Source of the DNA: Pseudomonas vranovensis DSM 16006
Lineage (GTDB): Bacteria > Pseudomonadota > Gammaproteobacteria > Pseudomonadales > Pseudomonadaceae
DNA length: 64,000 nt
Assembly (NCBI RefSeq): GCF_000425805.1
Contig: NZ_AUED01000003.1
Location: forward strand, 310,001 to 374,000
Reading direction: 5' to 3'
The notes beneath the pieces are model-generated. The model did no database searches and had not been told where the DNA came from. It saw only the letters and a list, made by a program, of their open reading frames with translations. Position numbers and translations under genes: made by a program. Shown piece after piece: positions 44,875-62,341 of this stretch (within the stretch, counting starts at the first letter, position 1; each line of letters opens with the position of its first letter).

Positions 44875-47800
44875 ATGTCGGCTTCTTTCGTTCATCTTCG
44901 CCTGCACACCGAATACTCGCTGGTCGATGGCCTGGTGCGGATCAAGCCGCTGGCCAAGGCGCTGGCCGCGATGAACATGCCGGCCGTAGCGGTCACCGAC
45001 CAGAGCAACATGTGTTCGCTGGTCAAGTTCTACAAGAACGCCATGGGCGCCGGCATCAAGCCGATCTGTGGTGCCGACCTGTGGTTGAGTAACGGCGACC
45101 CGGATGCTCCGCTGGCGCGCATTTGCTTCCTGGCCATGGACCCGAAGGGCTATCGCAACCTGACCGAGTTGATCTCGCGGGGCTGGGTTGACGGGCAGCG
45201 CAACGGCTTGGTGATTATCGAGCGTGACTGGATTGCCCCGGCCAGCGAGGGCCTGATCGCCCTGTCGGCCGCCAAGGAGGGTGATATCGGCCTCGCCCTG
45301 CTCAACGGCAACCCTGATGAAGCCGAGGCCTTGCTGCGCGACTGGATGGCGATGTTCCCCGATCGCTTCTATGTCGAAGTACAGCGCACCAACCGCGCAG
45401 GCGACGAAGAGTACTTGCATGCGGCAGTGGCGCTTGCCGACAAGCTGGGTGCGCCGCTGGTGGCGACCAACGATGTGCGCTTCATCAAACAGTCGGACTA
45501 CGACGCCCACGAGACCCGGGTATGCATCGGTGAAGGCCGCGCCCTGGATGACCCGCGGCGCTCACGCAACTACAGCGACCAGCAGTACCTCAAAAGCCCG
45601 GAGGAAATGGCCGAGCTGTTCAGCGACCTGCCCGATGCGGTGGAAAACACCGTCGAGATTGCCAAGCGCTGCAATATCCAGGTTCAGCTGGGCAAGCACT
45701 TCCTGCCGGACTTCCCCACGCCCAACGGCATGGGCATCGACGATTACCTGCGGCATGTCTCCCACGAGGGCCTCGAAGAGCGCCTCGCGGTGCTTTGGCC
45801 GAAGGACACCACGCCCAACTATGAAGAGAAGCGCCAGGTCTACCTCGACCGCCTGAAGTTCGAGCTGGATATCATCATCCAGATGGGCTTCCCGGGTTAC
45901 TTCCTGATCGTTATGGACTTCATCAAGTGGGCCAAGAACAACGGCGTGCCGGTGGGCCCGGGCCGGGGATCGGGTGCAGGCTCGCTGGTGGCCTATGTAC
46001 TGAAGATTACCGACCTCGACCCGCTGGCTTATGACCTACTGTTCGAGCGTTTCCTCAACCCCGAGCGGGTTTCGATGCCCGACTTCGACGTCGACTTCTG
46101 CATGGACGGTCGCGACCGGGTGATCGAGTACGTGGCAGACGCGTACGGCCGTAACGCGGTCAGCCAGATTATTACGTTCGGCACCATGGCCGCCAAGGCG
46201 GTGGTGCGTGACGTTGCGCGGGTCCAGGGCAAGTCCTACGGCCTGGCCGATCGCCTGTCGAAGATGATCCCGTTTGAAGTCGGCATGACCTTGGAGAAGG
46301 CTTACGAGCAAGAGGAAATGCTCCGCGACTTCCTCAAGACCGACGAGGACGCCAAAGAAATCTGGGACATGGCGCTCAAGCTCGAGGGTGTCTGTCGGGG
46401 TACCGGCAAGCACGCCGGTGGCGTGGTTATCGCGCCGACCAAACTGACCGACTTCTCGCCTATCGCCTGTGATGAAGAGGGCGGTGGCCTGGTAACCCAG
46501 TTCGACAAGGATGACGTCGAGGCGGCGGGCCTGGTGAAGTTCGACTTCCTCGGCTTGCGCACGCTGACCATCATCAAGTGGGCGATGGAGACCATCAACC
46601 GCGAACAGGCCAAGAAAGGCCTGGATGACCTGAACATCGACTTCATCCCGCTGGATGACAAGAAAACCTACGACCTGCTGCAAAAAGCCGAAACCACGGC
46701 GGTATTCCAGCTTGAATCGCGAGGCATGAAGGAGCTGATCAAAAAGCTCAAGCCCGACTGCCTGGAAGACCTCATTGCACTGGTGGCACTGTTCCGTCCG
46801 GGCCCTTTGCAGTCCGGCATGGTGGATGACTTCATCAACCGCAAGCACGGCCGCGCAGAGCTGGCCTATCCGCACTCGGACTACCAGTACGAAGGCCTCA
46901 AGCCCGTATTGGCACCGACCTACGGCATCATCCTGTATCAGGAACAGGTGATGCAGATCGCCCAGGTCATGGCCGGCTATACCCTCGGTGGCGCAGACAT
47001 GCTGCGCCGGGCAATGGGTAAGAAAAAGCCCGAGGAGATGGCCAAGCAGCGGGGCGGTTTCATCGAGGGTTGTGCGTCCAACAATATCGACCCCGACCTG
47101 GCCGGTAACATCTTTGACCTGGTAGAGAAATTCGCCGGCTACGGCTTCAACAAATCCCACTCCGCCGCCTATGGCCTGGTCTCGTACCAGACCGCCTGGT
47201 TGAAAACCCACCATCCGGCGCCATTCATGGCTGCGGTGCTGTCGGCGGATATGCACAACACCGACAAGGTCGTGACCTTGATCGAGGAAGTGCGCAGCAT
47301 GAAGCTGCGCCTCGATGCGCCGGATGTGAATACCTCCGACTTCAAGTTCACGGTCAATGATGACGGTCGGATCGTCTATGGACTGGGTGCGATCAAGGGC
47401 GTGGGCGAGGGGCCGGTCGAGGCGATCGTCGAGGCGCGGATGGCCGGGCCGTTCAAGGATCTGTTCGATTTCTGCGAACGAGTCGACCTCAAGCGCATCA
47501 ACAAACGTACCCTCGATGCCCTGATCCGCAGCGGCGCGCTGGATCGCCTGGGGCCGTATTTCCATGACGAGCTCAAGGCCTACCAGGCCAATATCGACCG
47601 CAATCGCGCGGTGCTGCTTGCAGCGATGGAAGAGGCGATCAAGGCGGCCGAACAAACCGCGCGTACCGCCGACAGCGGTCATGCCGACCTGTTTGGCGGG
47701 TTGTTCGTCGAAGCAGATGCCGATGTCTATGCCAATCACCGCAAGGCCCGCGAACTGACGCTCAAAGAGCGCCTGCGCGGCGAGAAGGACACGCTGGGCC

Positions 47801-48396
47801 TGTACCTCACCGGTCACCCGATCGACGAGTACGAAGGCGAGATCCGCCGGTTTGCCCGTCAGCGCATCATTGATCTGAAGCCGGCCCGCGATACCCAGAC
47901 GGTGGCCGGCATGATCATCGCCCTGCGGGTGATGAAGAACAAAAAGGGTGACAAGATGGGTTTTGTCACCCTCGACGACCGCTCCGGGCGTATCGAGGCT
48001 TCACTGTTCGCCGACGCTTTCATGGCGGCCCAGGCGCTGTTGCAGACCGACGCGATGGTGGTGGTCGAGGGCGAGGTCAGCAACGATGACTTCTCCGGCG
48101 GCCTGCGACTGCGGGTCAAGCGGGTGATGAGCATGGAAGATGCCCGCACCAACCTTGCCGAAAGCCTGCGCCTGAAGGTGCACAGCGATGCCCTCAAGGG
48201 CGATCGCTTGAACTGGCTGGGCGAGTTGTTCAAGCGCCATCGTGGCGCGTGCCCGATCACCATGGAGTACACCGGCAGTGATGCGAAGGCCATGCTGCAG
48301 TTCGGCGAAGGTTGGCGAATCGACCCGGCCGATGGCCTGATTCAGGCACTGCGTGACCAGTTCGGACGTGAGAACGTCTTTTTGCAATATCGATGA
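44875..48396 (+). CDS. dnaE: DNA polymerase III alpha subunit
   Basis: The 1173-residue catalytic subunit of the replicative polymerase starts MSASFVHLRLHTEYSLVDG, at the head of the PHP domain. The catalytic block PDFDVDFCMDGR has D403, D405 and D407. Then come the palm/fingers (GPGRGSGAGSLVAY is just before), a helix-hairpin-helix domain (about 830-900), the OB domain (about 990-1070) and the C-terminal tau-binding region. Length is close to E. coli DnaE (1160). AGGAT lies 5-9 bases upstream of ATG 44875. Confidence 0.97.
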   Translation: MSASFVHLRLHTEYSLVDGLVRIKPLAKALAAMNMPAVAVTDQSNMCSLVKFYKNAMGAGIKPICGADLWLSNGDPDAPLARICFLAMDPKGYRNLTELISRGWVDGQRNGLVIIERDWIAPASEGLIALSAAKEGDIGLALLNGNPDEAEALLRDWMAMFPDRFYVEVQRTNRAGDEEYLHAAVALADKLGAPLVATNDVRFIKQSDYDAHETRVCIGEGRALDDPRRSRNYSDQQYLKSPEEMAELFSDLPDAVENTVEIAKRCNIQVQLGKHFLPDFPTPNGMGIDDYLRHVSHEGLEERLAVLWPKDTTPNYEEKRQVYLDRLKFELDIIIQMGFPGYFLIVMDFIKWAKNNGVPVGPGRGSGAGSLVAYVLKITDLDPLAYDLLFERFLNPERVSMPDFDVDFCMDGRDRVIEYVADAYGRNAVSQIITFGTMAAKAVVRDVARVQGKSYGLADRLSKMIPFEVGMTLEKAYEQEEMLRDFLKTDEDAKEIWDMALKLEGVCRGTGKHAGGVVIAPTKLTDFSPIACDEEGGGLVTQFDKDDVEAAGLVKFDFLGLRTLTIIKWAMETINREQAKKGLDDLNIDFIPLDDKKTYDLLQKAETTAVFQLESRGMKELIKKLKPDCLEDLIALVALFRPGPLQSGMVDDFINRKHGRAELAYPHSDYQYEGLKPVLAPTYGIILYQEQVMQIAQVMAGYTLGGADMLRRAMGKKKPEEMAKQRGGFIEGCASNNIDPDLAGNIFDLVEKFAGYGFNKSHSAAYGLVSYQTAWLKTHHPAPFMAAVLSADMHNTDKVVTLIEEVRSMKLRLDAPDVNTSDFKFTVNDDGRIVYGLGAIKGVGEGPVEAIVEARMAGPFKDLFDFCERVDLKRINKRTLDALIRSGALDRLGPYFHDELKAYQANIDRNRAVLLAAMEEAIKAAEQTARTADSGHADLFGGLFVEADADVYANHRKARELTLKERLRGEKDTLGLYLTGHPIDEYEGEIRRFARQRIIDLKPARDTQTVAGMIIALRVMKNKKGDKMGFVTLDDRSGRIEASLFADAFMAAQALLQTDAMVVVEGEVSNDDFSGGLRLRVKRVMSMEDARTNLAESLRLKVHSDALKGDRLNWLGELFKRHRGACPITMEYTGSDAKAMLQFGEGWRIDPADGLIQALRDQFGRENVFLQYR

Positions 48397-48494
48397 ATTT
48401 TTAATCTCGACCTGAATGCGCCTGATCCCTTAAGGTAGGGCGCCAAACGGATCAACCGGCCGGCCGCCTGGCCGTAGACCCAAGACGGATGCCT

Positions 48495-49442
48495 ATGAAC
48501 CCGAATTTCCTGGATTTCGAACAGCCGATTGCTGACCTGCAAGCCAAGATCGAAGAGCTGCGCCTGGTGGGCAATGACAACTCGCTGAACATCGGCGATG
48601 AGATCGCCCGTCTGCAAGACAAGAGCAGCACTCTGACCGAAAGCATCTTCGGCAACCTGACCAGTTGGCAGATCGCCCGCCTGGCCCGTCACCCCCGTCG
48701 TCCGTACACCCTGGACTACATCGACCATATTTTCACCGAATTCGACGAGCTGCACGGCGACCGGCATTTTTCCGACGATGCCGCGATCGTTGGTGGTATC
48801 GCCCGTCTGGATGACAAACCGGTGATGGTGATCGGTCACCAGAAAGGCCGTGAGGTCCGCGAGAAGGTGCGTCGCAACTTCGGCATGCCGCGTCCGGAAG
48901 GCTACCGCAAGGCTTGTCGCCTGATGGAAATGGCCGAACGCTTCAAGATGCCGATCCTGACCTTCATCGACACCCCAGGTGCTTACCCCGGCATCGACGC
49001 TGAAGAACGCAACCAGAGTGAAGCCATTGCCTGGAACCTGCGTGTCATGGCGCGCCTTAAAACCCCGATCATCGCCACTGTCATCGGTGAGGGCGGCTCT
49101 GGCGGCGCATTGGCCATTGGTGTGTGCGACCAGCTGAACATGCTGCAGTACTCCACTTACTCGGTGATCTCGCCGGAAGGCTGTGCCTCGATCCTGTGGA
49201 AGACCGCCGACAAGGCGTCCGATGCTGCTGAAGCCATGGGTATCACTGCCGAGCGCCTCAAGGGCCTGGGTATTGTCGACAAGGTGATTTCCGAGCCACT
49301 GGGCGGTGCGCACCGCGACCCGGCGAAAATGTCGGAAAGCATCCGTGGCGAACTGGTCGAGCAGTTGGCCATGCTCAAGAAGTTCGACAACGACGCGCTG
49401 CTCAAGCGCCGTTATGATCGCCTGATGAGCTACGGGCTCTGA
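48495..49442 (+). CDS. accA: Acetyl-CoA carboxylase, carboxyltransferase alpha
   Basis: The 315-residue subunit forms malonyl-CoA from carboxybiotin and acetyl-CoA with Acc[41 protein letters not shown] and [16 protein letters not shown] (CoA/oxyanion region) are canonical. I start at ATG 48495; another ATG at 48489 in frame adds MP. A 98-base gap follows dnaE. Confidence 0.96.
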   Translation: MNPNFLDFEQPIADLQAKIEELRLVGNDNSLNIGDEIARLQDKSSTLTESIFGNLTSWQIARLARHPRRPYTLDYIDHIFTEFDELHGDRHFSDDAAIVGGIARLDDKPVMVIGHQKGREVREKVRRNFGMPRPEGYRKACRLMEMAERFKMPILTFIDTPGAYPGIDAEERNQSEAIAWNLRVMARLKTPIIATVIGEGGSGGALAIGVCDQLNMLQYSTYSVISPEGCASILWKTADKASDAAEAMGITAERLKGLGIVDKVISEPLGGAHRDPAKMSESIRGELVEQLAMLKKFDNDALLKRRYDRLMSYGL

Positions 49443-49447
49443 TCTCG

Positions 49448-49489
49448 AGCCCGCTCCCACACCCTGTAGGAGCGGGCTTGCCCCGCGAT
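49448..49489. repeat. REP-like palindrome after accA
   Basis: AGCCCGCTCC (49448-49457) pairs with GGAGCGGGCT (49469-49478), followed by TGCCCCGCGAT. The right half, GTAGGAGCGGGCTTGCCCCGCG, matches the style of the P. putida REP sequence. It ends 6 bases before tilS and may act as the accA terminator. Confidence 0.65.
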
Positions 49490-49494
49490 CGCCA

Positions 49495-50787
49495 ATGATC
49501 GACATCACCCGCCAACTATCCCCCTGGCTTCAAGCCCCTTCCTGGTGCGTCGCCCTCTCCGGCGGCCTGGACTCCACCGTCCTCCTGCACGTGCTCGTCC
49601 ACGCCTCGCATCACCAGCCACTCCCGCCCATTCGAGCGATTCACATCCATCATGGCCTGCAAGCCAGCGCTGACAGCTGGCCGGCGCATTGCCAGCGCCT
49701 GTGCGACGCCTTGGGTGTCAGGCTGCAGGTCGTCAATGTCAAGGTCGCCCCAGGGGCGAGCCTCGAGCAAGGCGCGCGTGATGCCCGCTATGCGGCCTTC
49801 GCGCAATCCTTGCAGGCAGGTGAGGTCTTGCTGACTGGCCAGCACCGCGAAGACCAGGCGGAAACCCTGCTGTTCCGGTTGCTCCGTGGTGCAGGAGTCC
49901 GTGGCCTGGCGGGCATGCCACAGGTCCGTGCGCTGGGGCAGGGGGTGTTGCTGCGGCCATTGCTCGATGTACCACGTCAGGTTCTTGAAGCTTATGGTCG
50001 CGAGCAGCAGTTGCAGTGGGTGGAGGACCCGTCCAACAGCGACACCCGGTTTTCTCGCAACTACCTGCGTCATGCAGTGTTCCCCGTACTACAGCAACGC
50101 TGGCCCCAGGTGGCGCAAAACCTGGCGCGAAGCGCCGAGCACCTGGGCGAGGCGCAAGGGTTGCTCGATGAACTGGCCGTTCAAGATCTTGCCCGGGCCT
50201 CGACCCCAGGTGGGATTGACTGGCTGACCCTGGCTTCGCTGGACTTGACCGTGCTGCGCGGGCTTTCGCCGGCGCGCCAGCGCAATGCACTGCAGTACTG
50301 GCTGGCCCCGCGCACGCGCTTGCCCGATGCGCGACACTGGGCTGGTTGGGAAAGCCTGCGCGACGCAGTGGGGGATGGGCAGCCCTGCTGGCAACTGACC
50401 GACGGCGAACTGCATCGCAGTCACAGCCGTATCTGGTGGTTGGCCGACGACTGGCTGAAGACGCCACAGGTGCAAAGCTGGGATTGCCCGGGTCAGGCGC
50501 TGGAGTTGGCCGACAATGGCCGTGTGCAGTTGAGCGGCATCTTGCCGCAGGGGCCGCTGCACATTGCCTACCGCCAGGGTGGCGAGGTCTTGCAGGTTGC
50601 GGGTCGCGGTCGCCGAGACCTCAAGCGCTTGCTCAACGAGCACCAGATGCCGCCGTTCGTCCGCTCGCGCCTGCCGCTGCTCTATCGTGGCGAGCAGTTG
50701 CTGGCCGTGGCCAACCTGCCCGGCTTGAGCCAGGGCGAATGGCAATTGCATTGGTGTGTACCGACGAGCGAGCAAGGTTTGAGATGA
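49495..50787 (+). CDS. tilS: tRNA(Ile)-lysidine synthetase TilS
   Basis: The 430-residue N-type ATP pyrophosphatase puts lysine on C34 of tRNA-Ile(CAU), changing it to AUA reading. The PP-loop SGGLDST is at residues 22-28, then HIHHGLQASADSW and TGQHREDQAETLLFRLLRG. The C-terminal domain (RGRRDLKRLLNEHQMPPFVR) is intact. The start sits 6 bases after a REP-like hairpin, with no strong ribosome-binding site. Confidence 0.93.
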   Translation: MIDITRQLSPWLQAPSWCVALSGGLDSTVLLHVLVHASHHQPLPPIRAIHIHHGLQASADSWPAHCQRLCDALGVRLQVVNVKVAPGASLEQGARDARYAAFAQSLQAGEVLLTGQHREDQAETLLFRLLRGAGVRGLAGMPQVRALGQGVLLRPLLDVPRQVLEAYGREQQLQWVEDPSNSDTRFSRNYLRHAVFPVLQQRWPQVAQNLARSAEHLGEAQGLLDELAVQDLARASTPGGIDWLTLASLDLTVLRGLSPARQRNALQYWLAPRTRLPDARHWAGWESLRDAVGDGQPCWQLTDGELHRSHSRIWWLADDWLKTPQVQSWDCPGQALELADNGRVQLSGILPQGPLHIAYRQGGEVLQVAGRGRRDLKRLLNEHQMPPFVRSRLPLLYRGEQLLAVANLPGLSQGEWQLHWCVPTSEQGLR

Positions 50788-54980
<4,193 letters not shown>

Positions 54981-55020
54981 GCAAGAGATGGTAAAAAGAC
55001 AGCAGCCCAAGCGCGCCGAG

Positions 55021-55035
55021 CAGTCATACTGACTG
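55021..55035 (+). other. Short palindrome after eno
   Basis: CAGTCA-TAC-TGACTG is a perfect 6-bp inverted repeat just before the terminator of eno. Its role is unknown; it could help end the eno transcript or be chance. Confidence 0.3.
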
Positions 55036-55069
55036 TTCAGCCGCTTTTTGCCGCAGGTCTGTGAACACA

Positions 55070-55091
55070 AAGCCTGGCTTCGGCCAGGCTT
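55070..55091 (+). terminator. Terminator of eno with UUCG loop
   Basis: AAGCCTGGC (55070-55078), TTCG, GCCAGGCTT (55083-55091): a perfect 9-bp stem with the very stable C(UUCG)G loop. It ends 52 bases before ftsB. The tail after it is CGTGCC, so it lacks a strong U-tract. Confidence 0.65.
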
Positions 55092-55143
55092 CGTGCCATC
55101 AGCGCCCTGCACAAGTGGCGGTCTTTTTCCACTGGATACCCTG

Positions 55144-55422
55144 ATGCGCAGTCCCTATTGGTTGTTCCTCGTCTTGCTTCTGCTGCTCGGTGGCCTGCAG
55201 TATCGTTTGTGGGTGGGCAATGGCAGCCTGGCCCATGTCACCGAACTCCAGCAGCAGATTGCCGACCAGCACGCCGAGAATGAGCGCTTGCTGGAACGTA
55301 ATCGTGTGCTTGATGCAGAAGTACTGGAGTTGAAGAAAGGTATGGAAACCGTCGAAGAACGGGCACGCCATGAATTGGGTATGGTCAAGGAGGGTGAAAC
55401 CCTCTACCAGTTGGCCCAATGA
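55144..55422 (+). CDS. ftsB: Cell division protein FtsB
   Basis: The 92-residue protein has a short cytoplasmic N-terminus, one membrane helix (LFLVLLLLLGGLQYRLWV, about 7-24) and a periplasmic coiled coil (about 30-70). It joins FtsL and FtsQ at the division septum. I start at ATG 55144 (MRSPYWLFL); an upstream in-frame start at 55048 would add 32 residues including the eno terminator region. Its stop overlaps the ispD ATG (ATGA). ftsB-ispD is a common neighbourhood. Confidence 0.93.
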   Translation: MRSPYWLFLVLLLLLGGLQYRLWVGNGSLAHVTELQQQIADQHAENERLLERNRVLDAEVLELKKGMETVEERARHELGMVKEGETLYQLAQ

Positions 55423-56123
55423 GCCAGAACTTGCCGGCCTTCTGGGCCGTGATTCCCGCCGCGGGCGTTGGTGCCCGCATGGCTGCCGACCGCCCCAAGC
55501 AATATTTGCAACTGGGCGGGCAGACCATTCTCGAGCATAGCCTCGACTGTTTTCTCGACCATCCTTGTGTAAAAGGGGTGGTTGTCAGCGTTGCTGCTGA
55601 CGATCCTTACTGGCCCGGCCTGCGTTGCGCCCATGATCCGCGCATCCAGCATGCAGCTGGCGGTCAGGAACGCGCCGACTCCGTGCTCAATGCCCTGCTG
55701 TTGCTGCATGCCCAAGGCGCCGCCGACAGTGACTGGGTGCTGGTTCACGATGCGGCGCGGCCAAACCTGGCGCGCAGCGATCTGGATCGCTTGTTGGCCG
55801 AACTTGCCGACGATCCGGTCGGAGGCCTGCTGGCCGTGCCTGCACGTGACACCCTGAAACGCGCCGATGCCAAGGGTCGGGTCAGTGCAACCATTGACCG
55901 TAGCACTGTGTGGCAGGCTTACACGCCGCAGATGTTTCGTCTCGGTGCCTTGCATCGGGCGTTGGCCGACAGCCTGGTGGCCGATGTGGCCATCACCGAT
56001 GAGTCTTCGGCTATCGAGTGGGCTGGGCAGGCGCCTCGTTTGATTGAAGGGCGCAGTGACAACATCAAGGTGACCCGGCCGGAAGACCTGGAGTGGTTGC
56101 GCCAACGCTGGGCCAAGCGCTGA
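55419..56123 (+). CDS. ispD: MEP cytidylyltransferase IspD
   Basis: The 234-residue enzyme joins MEP and CTP in the MEP pathway. The N-terminal loop AVIPAAGVGARMAADRPKQY binds CTP. VLVHDAARPNL and TPQMFRLGAL are also typical. It overlaps ftsB by ATGA. A REP-like GGGGCA-GGCT-TGCCCC hairpin follows the stop, convergent with the LysR gene. Confidence 0.95.
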   Translation: MSQNLPAFWAVIPAAGVGARMAADRPKQYLQLGGQTILEHSLDCFLDHPCVKGVVVSVAADDPYWPGLRCAHDPRIQHAAGGQERADSVLNALLLLHAQGAADSDWVLVHDAARPNLARSDLDRLLAELADDPVGGLLAVPARDTLKRADAKGRVSATIDRSTVWQAYTPQMFRLGALHRALADSLVADVAITDESSAIEWAGQAPRLIEGRSDNIKVTRPEDLEWLRQRWAKR

Positions 56124-56141
56124 CGTGAAACCTGCACTGTA

Positions 56142-56157
56142 GGGGCAGGCTTGCCCC
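56142..56157. terminator. REP-like hairpin between ispD and LysR gene
   Basis: GGGGCA (56142-56147) and TGCCCC (56152-56157) form a short perfect stem inside TGTAGGGGCAGGCTTGCCCCG, similar in style to pseudomonad REPs. It lies between convergent stops and is a plausible bidirectional terminator. Confidence 0.5.
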
Positions 56158-56168
56158 GTGATGCTGGG

Positions 56169-58284
<2,116 letters not shown>

Positions 58285-58292
58285 GGTTTGCC

Positions 58293-59141
58293 ATGAGCCT
58301 GGAAAACATCTCTTGCCAGAAAAGCTTCGGCGGCTGGCACAAGCGCTACCGACACCGTTCCCAGGTGCTCGGTTGCGACATGGTCTTTGCGGTCTACCTG
58401 CCACCACAGGCCGAGCAGGGCGAAAAACTGCCGGTGCTGTATTGGCTCAGCGGCCTGACCTGCACGGATGAAAACTTCATGCAGAAGGCCGGGGCACACA
58501 AGCTTGCCGCGGAGCTCGGGTTGATCATCGTCGCCCCCGATACCAGTCCGCGCGGGCCTCAGGTCCCGGGCGACCCGGAGGGTGCCTGGGACTTCGGGCT
58601 GGGAGCCGGTTTCTACCTCAATGCCAGCGAGCAGCCCTGGTCCCAGCACTACCGTATGCATGACTACGTGGTACAGGAGCTGCCTGCGCTGGTCGAGGCG
58701 CATTTCCCGGCGTCTGATCGTCGCGGTATCAGCGGCCACTCCATGGGCGGGCATGGTGCGTTGGTGTGCGCGCTGCGCAATCCCGGGCGCTACCGTTCGG
58801 TGTCGGCCTTTGCGCCGATCAGCAATCCGATGGACTGTCCCTGGGGCCAGAAGGCCTTCTCCCGTTACCTGGGGGAAGACCGGGCGCGCTGGCGCGAATG
58901 GGACGCCACGGTGTTGATGGCCGAGGCACAGGAGCGTCTGCCGTTGTTGGTGGATCAGGGCGATCGCGACGATTTTCTCGACAATCAGCTCAAGCCCCAG
59001 GCATTGATCCAGGCGGCCAAGGCGGCCGGTCATCCGCTGGAGCTGCGTTTGCAGCCAGGCTATGACCACAGCTATTACTTTATCGCCAGCTTCATTGATG
59101 AGCACTTGCGCCACCATGGCGTGGCCCTGGGTTTGTTGTAG
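58293..59141 (+). CDS. fghA: S-formylglutathione hydrolase
   Basis: The 282-residue alpha/beta-hydrolase splits S-formylglutathione to formate and glutathione. The nucleophile Ser150 is in [28 protein letters not shown] and DTSPRG are typical of esterase D. It lies 8 bases after frmA, so the two are one operon. A terminator (59190-59217) follows, and the ispF start touches it. Confidence 0.95.
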   Translation: MSLENISCQKSFGGWHKRYRHRSQVLGCDMVFAVYLPPQAEQGEKLPVLYWLSGLTCTDENFMQKAGAHKLAAELGLIIVAPDTSPRGPQVPGDPEGAWDFGLGAGFYLNASEQPWSQHYRMHDYVVQELPALVEAHFPASDRRGISGHSMGGHGALVCALRNPGRYRSVSAFAPISNPMDCPWGQKAFSRYLGEDRARWREWDATVLMAEAQERLPLLVDQGDRDDFLDNQLKPQALIQAAKAAGHPLELRLQPGYDHSYYFIASFIDEHLRHHGVALGLL

Positions 59142-59181
59142 GCGCTGCCCTACAAATAAGCCCAAGGCCCGGCAAAGCAGG

Positions 59182-59187
59182 TAGAAT
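59182..59187 (+). promoter_or_regulatory. Candidate -10 element for ispF
   Basis: TAGAAT matches five of six positions of the TATAAT consensus. A start about 7 bases downstream would fall in the left arm of the fghA terminator, so such transcripts would lack the complete hairpin. The -35 region (near 59159-59164) is not a clear match. Confidence 0.4.
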
Positions 59188-59189
59188 CA

Positions 59190-59217
59190 CGCCCTGACTC
59201 AATCAGGGCGTTTTTTT
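59190..59217 (+). terminator. Terminator touching the ispF start codon
   Basis: CGCCCTGA (59190-59197), loop CTCAA, TCAGGGCG (59203-59210), then seven Ts (59211-59217) and immediately ATG of ispF (59218). A -10-like TAGAAT at 59182-59187 would start transcription inside the left arm (about 59193). The AGGG at 59205-59208 is the only SD-like sequence before ispF and is in the right arm. Confidence 0.8.
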
Positions 59218-59691
59218 ATGCGTATTGGCCACGGCTACGATGTGCACCGCTTCGCGGAAGGCGATTTCATCACCTTGGGTGGGGTGCGCATTGCGCACAA
59301 GTTCGGGCTGCTGGCCCATTCCGATGGCGACGTCGTGCTGCATGCCTTGAGCGATGCCTTGCTGGGCGCCGCTGCGCTTGGGGACATCGGCAAGCATTTC
59401 CCCGATACCGATCCGCAGTTCAAGGGCGCTGACAGCCGCGTACTGTTGCGCCACGTAGTGAAGATCGTCCAGGCCAAGGGCTGGAAGGTCGGTAACGTCG
59501 ACGCCACCATCGTGGCCCAGGCGCCGAAGATGGCACCGCATATCGAAACCATGCGCCAACTGATCGCCCAGGACCTTCAGGTCGAGCTCGACCAGGTCAA
59601 CGTCAAGGCGACGACCACTGAGAAGCTTGGTTTCACAGGTCGTGAAGAAGGCATTGCCGTCCACGCCGTGGCGATGTTGTTGTCAGCATGA
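59218..59691 (+). CDS. ispF: MECDP synthase IspF
   Basis: The 157-residue enzyme cyclises CDP-ME2P to 2-C-methyl-D-erythritol 2,4-cyclodiphosphate. Metal ligands are in GYDVHRF and [14 protein letters not shown]. The C-terminal [19 protein letters not shown] is canonical. The start is at 59218, right after the U-tract of the terminator. Its stop overlaps the truD start (ATGA). Confidence 0.95.
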   Translation: MRIGHGYDVHRFAEGDFITLGGVRIAHKFGLLAHSDGDVVLHALSDALLGAAALGDIGKHFPDTDPQFKGADSRVLLRHVVKIVQAKGWKVGNVDATIVAQAPKMAPHIETMRQLIAQDLQVELDQVNVKATTTEKLGFTGREEGIAVHAVAMLLSA

Positions 59692-60733
59692 CCGAACTGG
59701 AACTTCTGGGCCCGCGCGCATCGGGCCAGGCGCTGGGCAGCGCGATTCTCAAGGCTACTGCCGAAGACTTCCAGGTGGACGAAGTCCTGGATATTCCGCT
59801 CTCGGGCAATGGTGAACACTTGTGGCTGTGGGTCGAAAAACGCGACCTGAACACCGAAGAGGCGGCACGCCGCCTGGCTCGGGCAGCAGGCGTACCGCTG
59901 CGCAGCATCAGCTATGCCGGCCTCAAGGACCGTCAGGCGCTGACCCGCCAGTGGTTCAGCCTGCACTTGCCCGGCAAGGCCGATCCTGACTTCGGCGCAG
60001 CCGAGAACGAGACCCTCAGCATCCTCAAGCGCACCCGGCACTCACGCAAACTGCAGCGCGGCGCGCATTCGGCCAATGGCTTCACCCTGCGCCTGACAGG
60101 CCTGGTCGCCGACCAGGCGGCCCTGGATGCGCGACTTGAACTGCTGCGTTGTCAGGGCGTGCCGAACTATTTCGGCACCCAGCGCTTCGGTCACGCCGGC
60201 GGCAACGTTCATGATGCCCGGGATTGGGCTTCCCGCCAGGCATTGCCGGAGCAACGCAACGTGCGTTCACGGCTGCTCTCCAGTGCCCGCAGTTATTTGT
60301 TCAACCAGGTGTTGGCAGCGCGTGTTGCCGACGGCAGCTGGCAAACGGCCCAGGTCGGTGACCTGCTGGCGTTCACCGACAGTCGCAGCTTTTTCCCGGC
60401 CGGCGAAGCGGAGTGTTCCGATCCTCGCCTGGCCATTCTGGACCTGCACCCCACCGGCCCGCTGTGGGGCGAAGGAGCACCGGGCACCGGTGGTGCTACC
60501 GGCGAGCTCGAGCAGGGCATTGGCGAGCAACACGCTTCGTTGTGCCAATGGTTGGCGCGAGCAGGCCTGAATCAGGAGCGTCGTATCCTGCGACTGCCCA
60601 TTGGCGGCCTGACGTGGCATTATCCCGAGCCTGATATTCTGCAACTGGAATTCGTCCTTCCGGCCGGATGCTTTGCCACCGTCGTGGTGCGCGAGCTTGT
60701 TGATCTGGTGGCGGCAGGGCAGACGGATAGCCC

Positions 60734-60746
<13 letters not shown>
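59688..60746 (+). CDS. truD: tRNA pseudouridine(13) synthase TruD
   Basis: The 352-residue enzyme makes pseudouridine 13 in tRNA-Glu. The catalytic Asp81 is in [15 protein letters not shown], and [12 protein letters not shown] is also typical. It overlaps ispF by ATGA at its start and overlaps surE by 13 bases at its end. This ispF-truD-surE-pcm-nlpD-rpoS order is conserved in many gamma-proteobacteria. Confidence 0.95.
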
Positions 60747-62160
<1,414 letters not shown>

Positions 62161-62286
62161 TCGAATCTATTTTTTTGCCGCGGCAGAATTTCACCGACAT
62201 TGCCCTGTCTATCTGGCGGGCTATCTTGGTTTGTCGGGTGTCACATTTTGCGTATGCCTGTGATCCGCAAGGTGTAGGTGCTCGGG

Positions 62287-62292
62287 TATAAT
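62287..62292 (+). promoter_or_regulatory. Candidate -10 element for nlpD
   Basis: TATAAT, a perfect consensus, lies 49 bases before the nlpD GTG. The sequence 17 bases upstream is not a good -35. Confidence 0.45.
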
Positions 62293-62341
62293 TGCAACAA
62301 TATTGCATTTTCACAGCAGTCACCATCAGAGGGAGCGGCGG

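Noticed and set aside
46036..47817. 593-codon - strand frame opposite dnaE
   Set aside because: It lies wholly within dnaE and shows no motif; a shadow frame.
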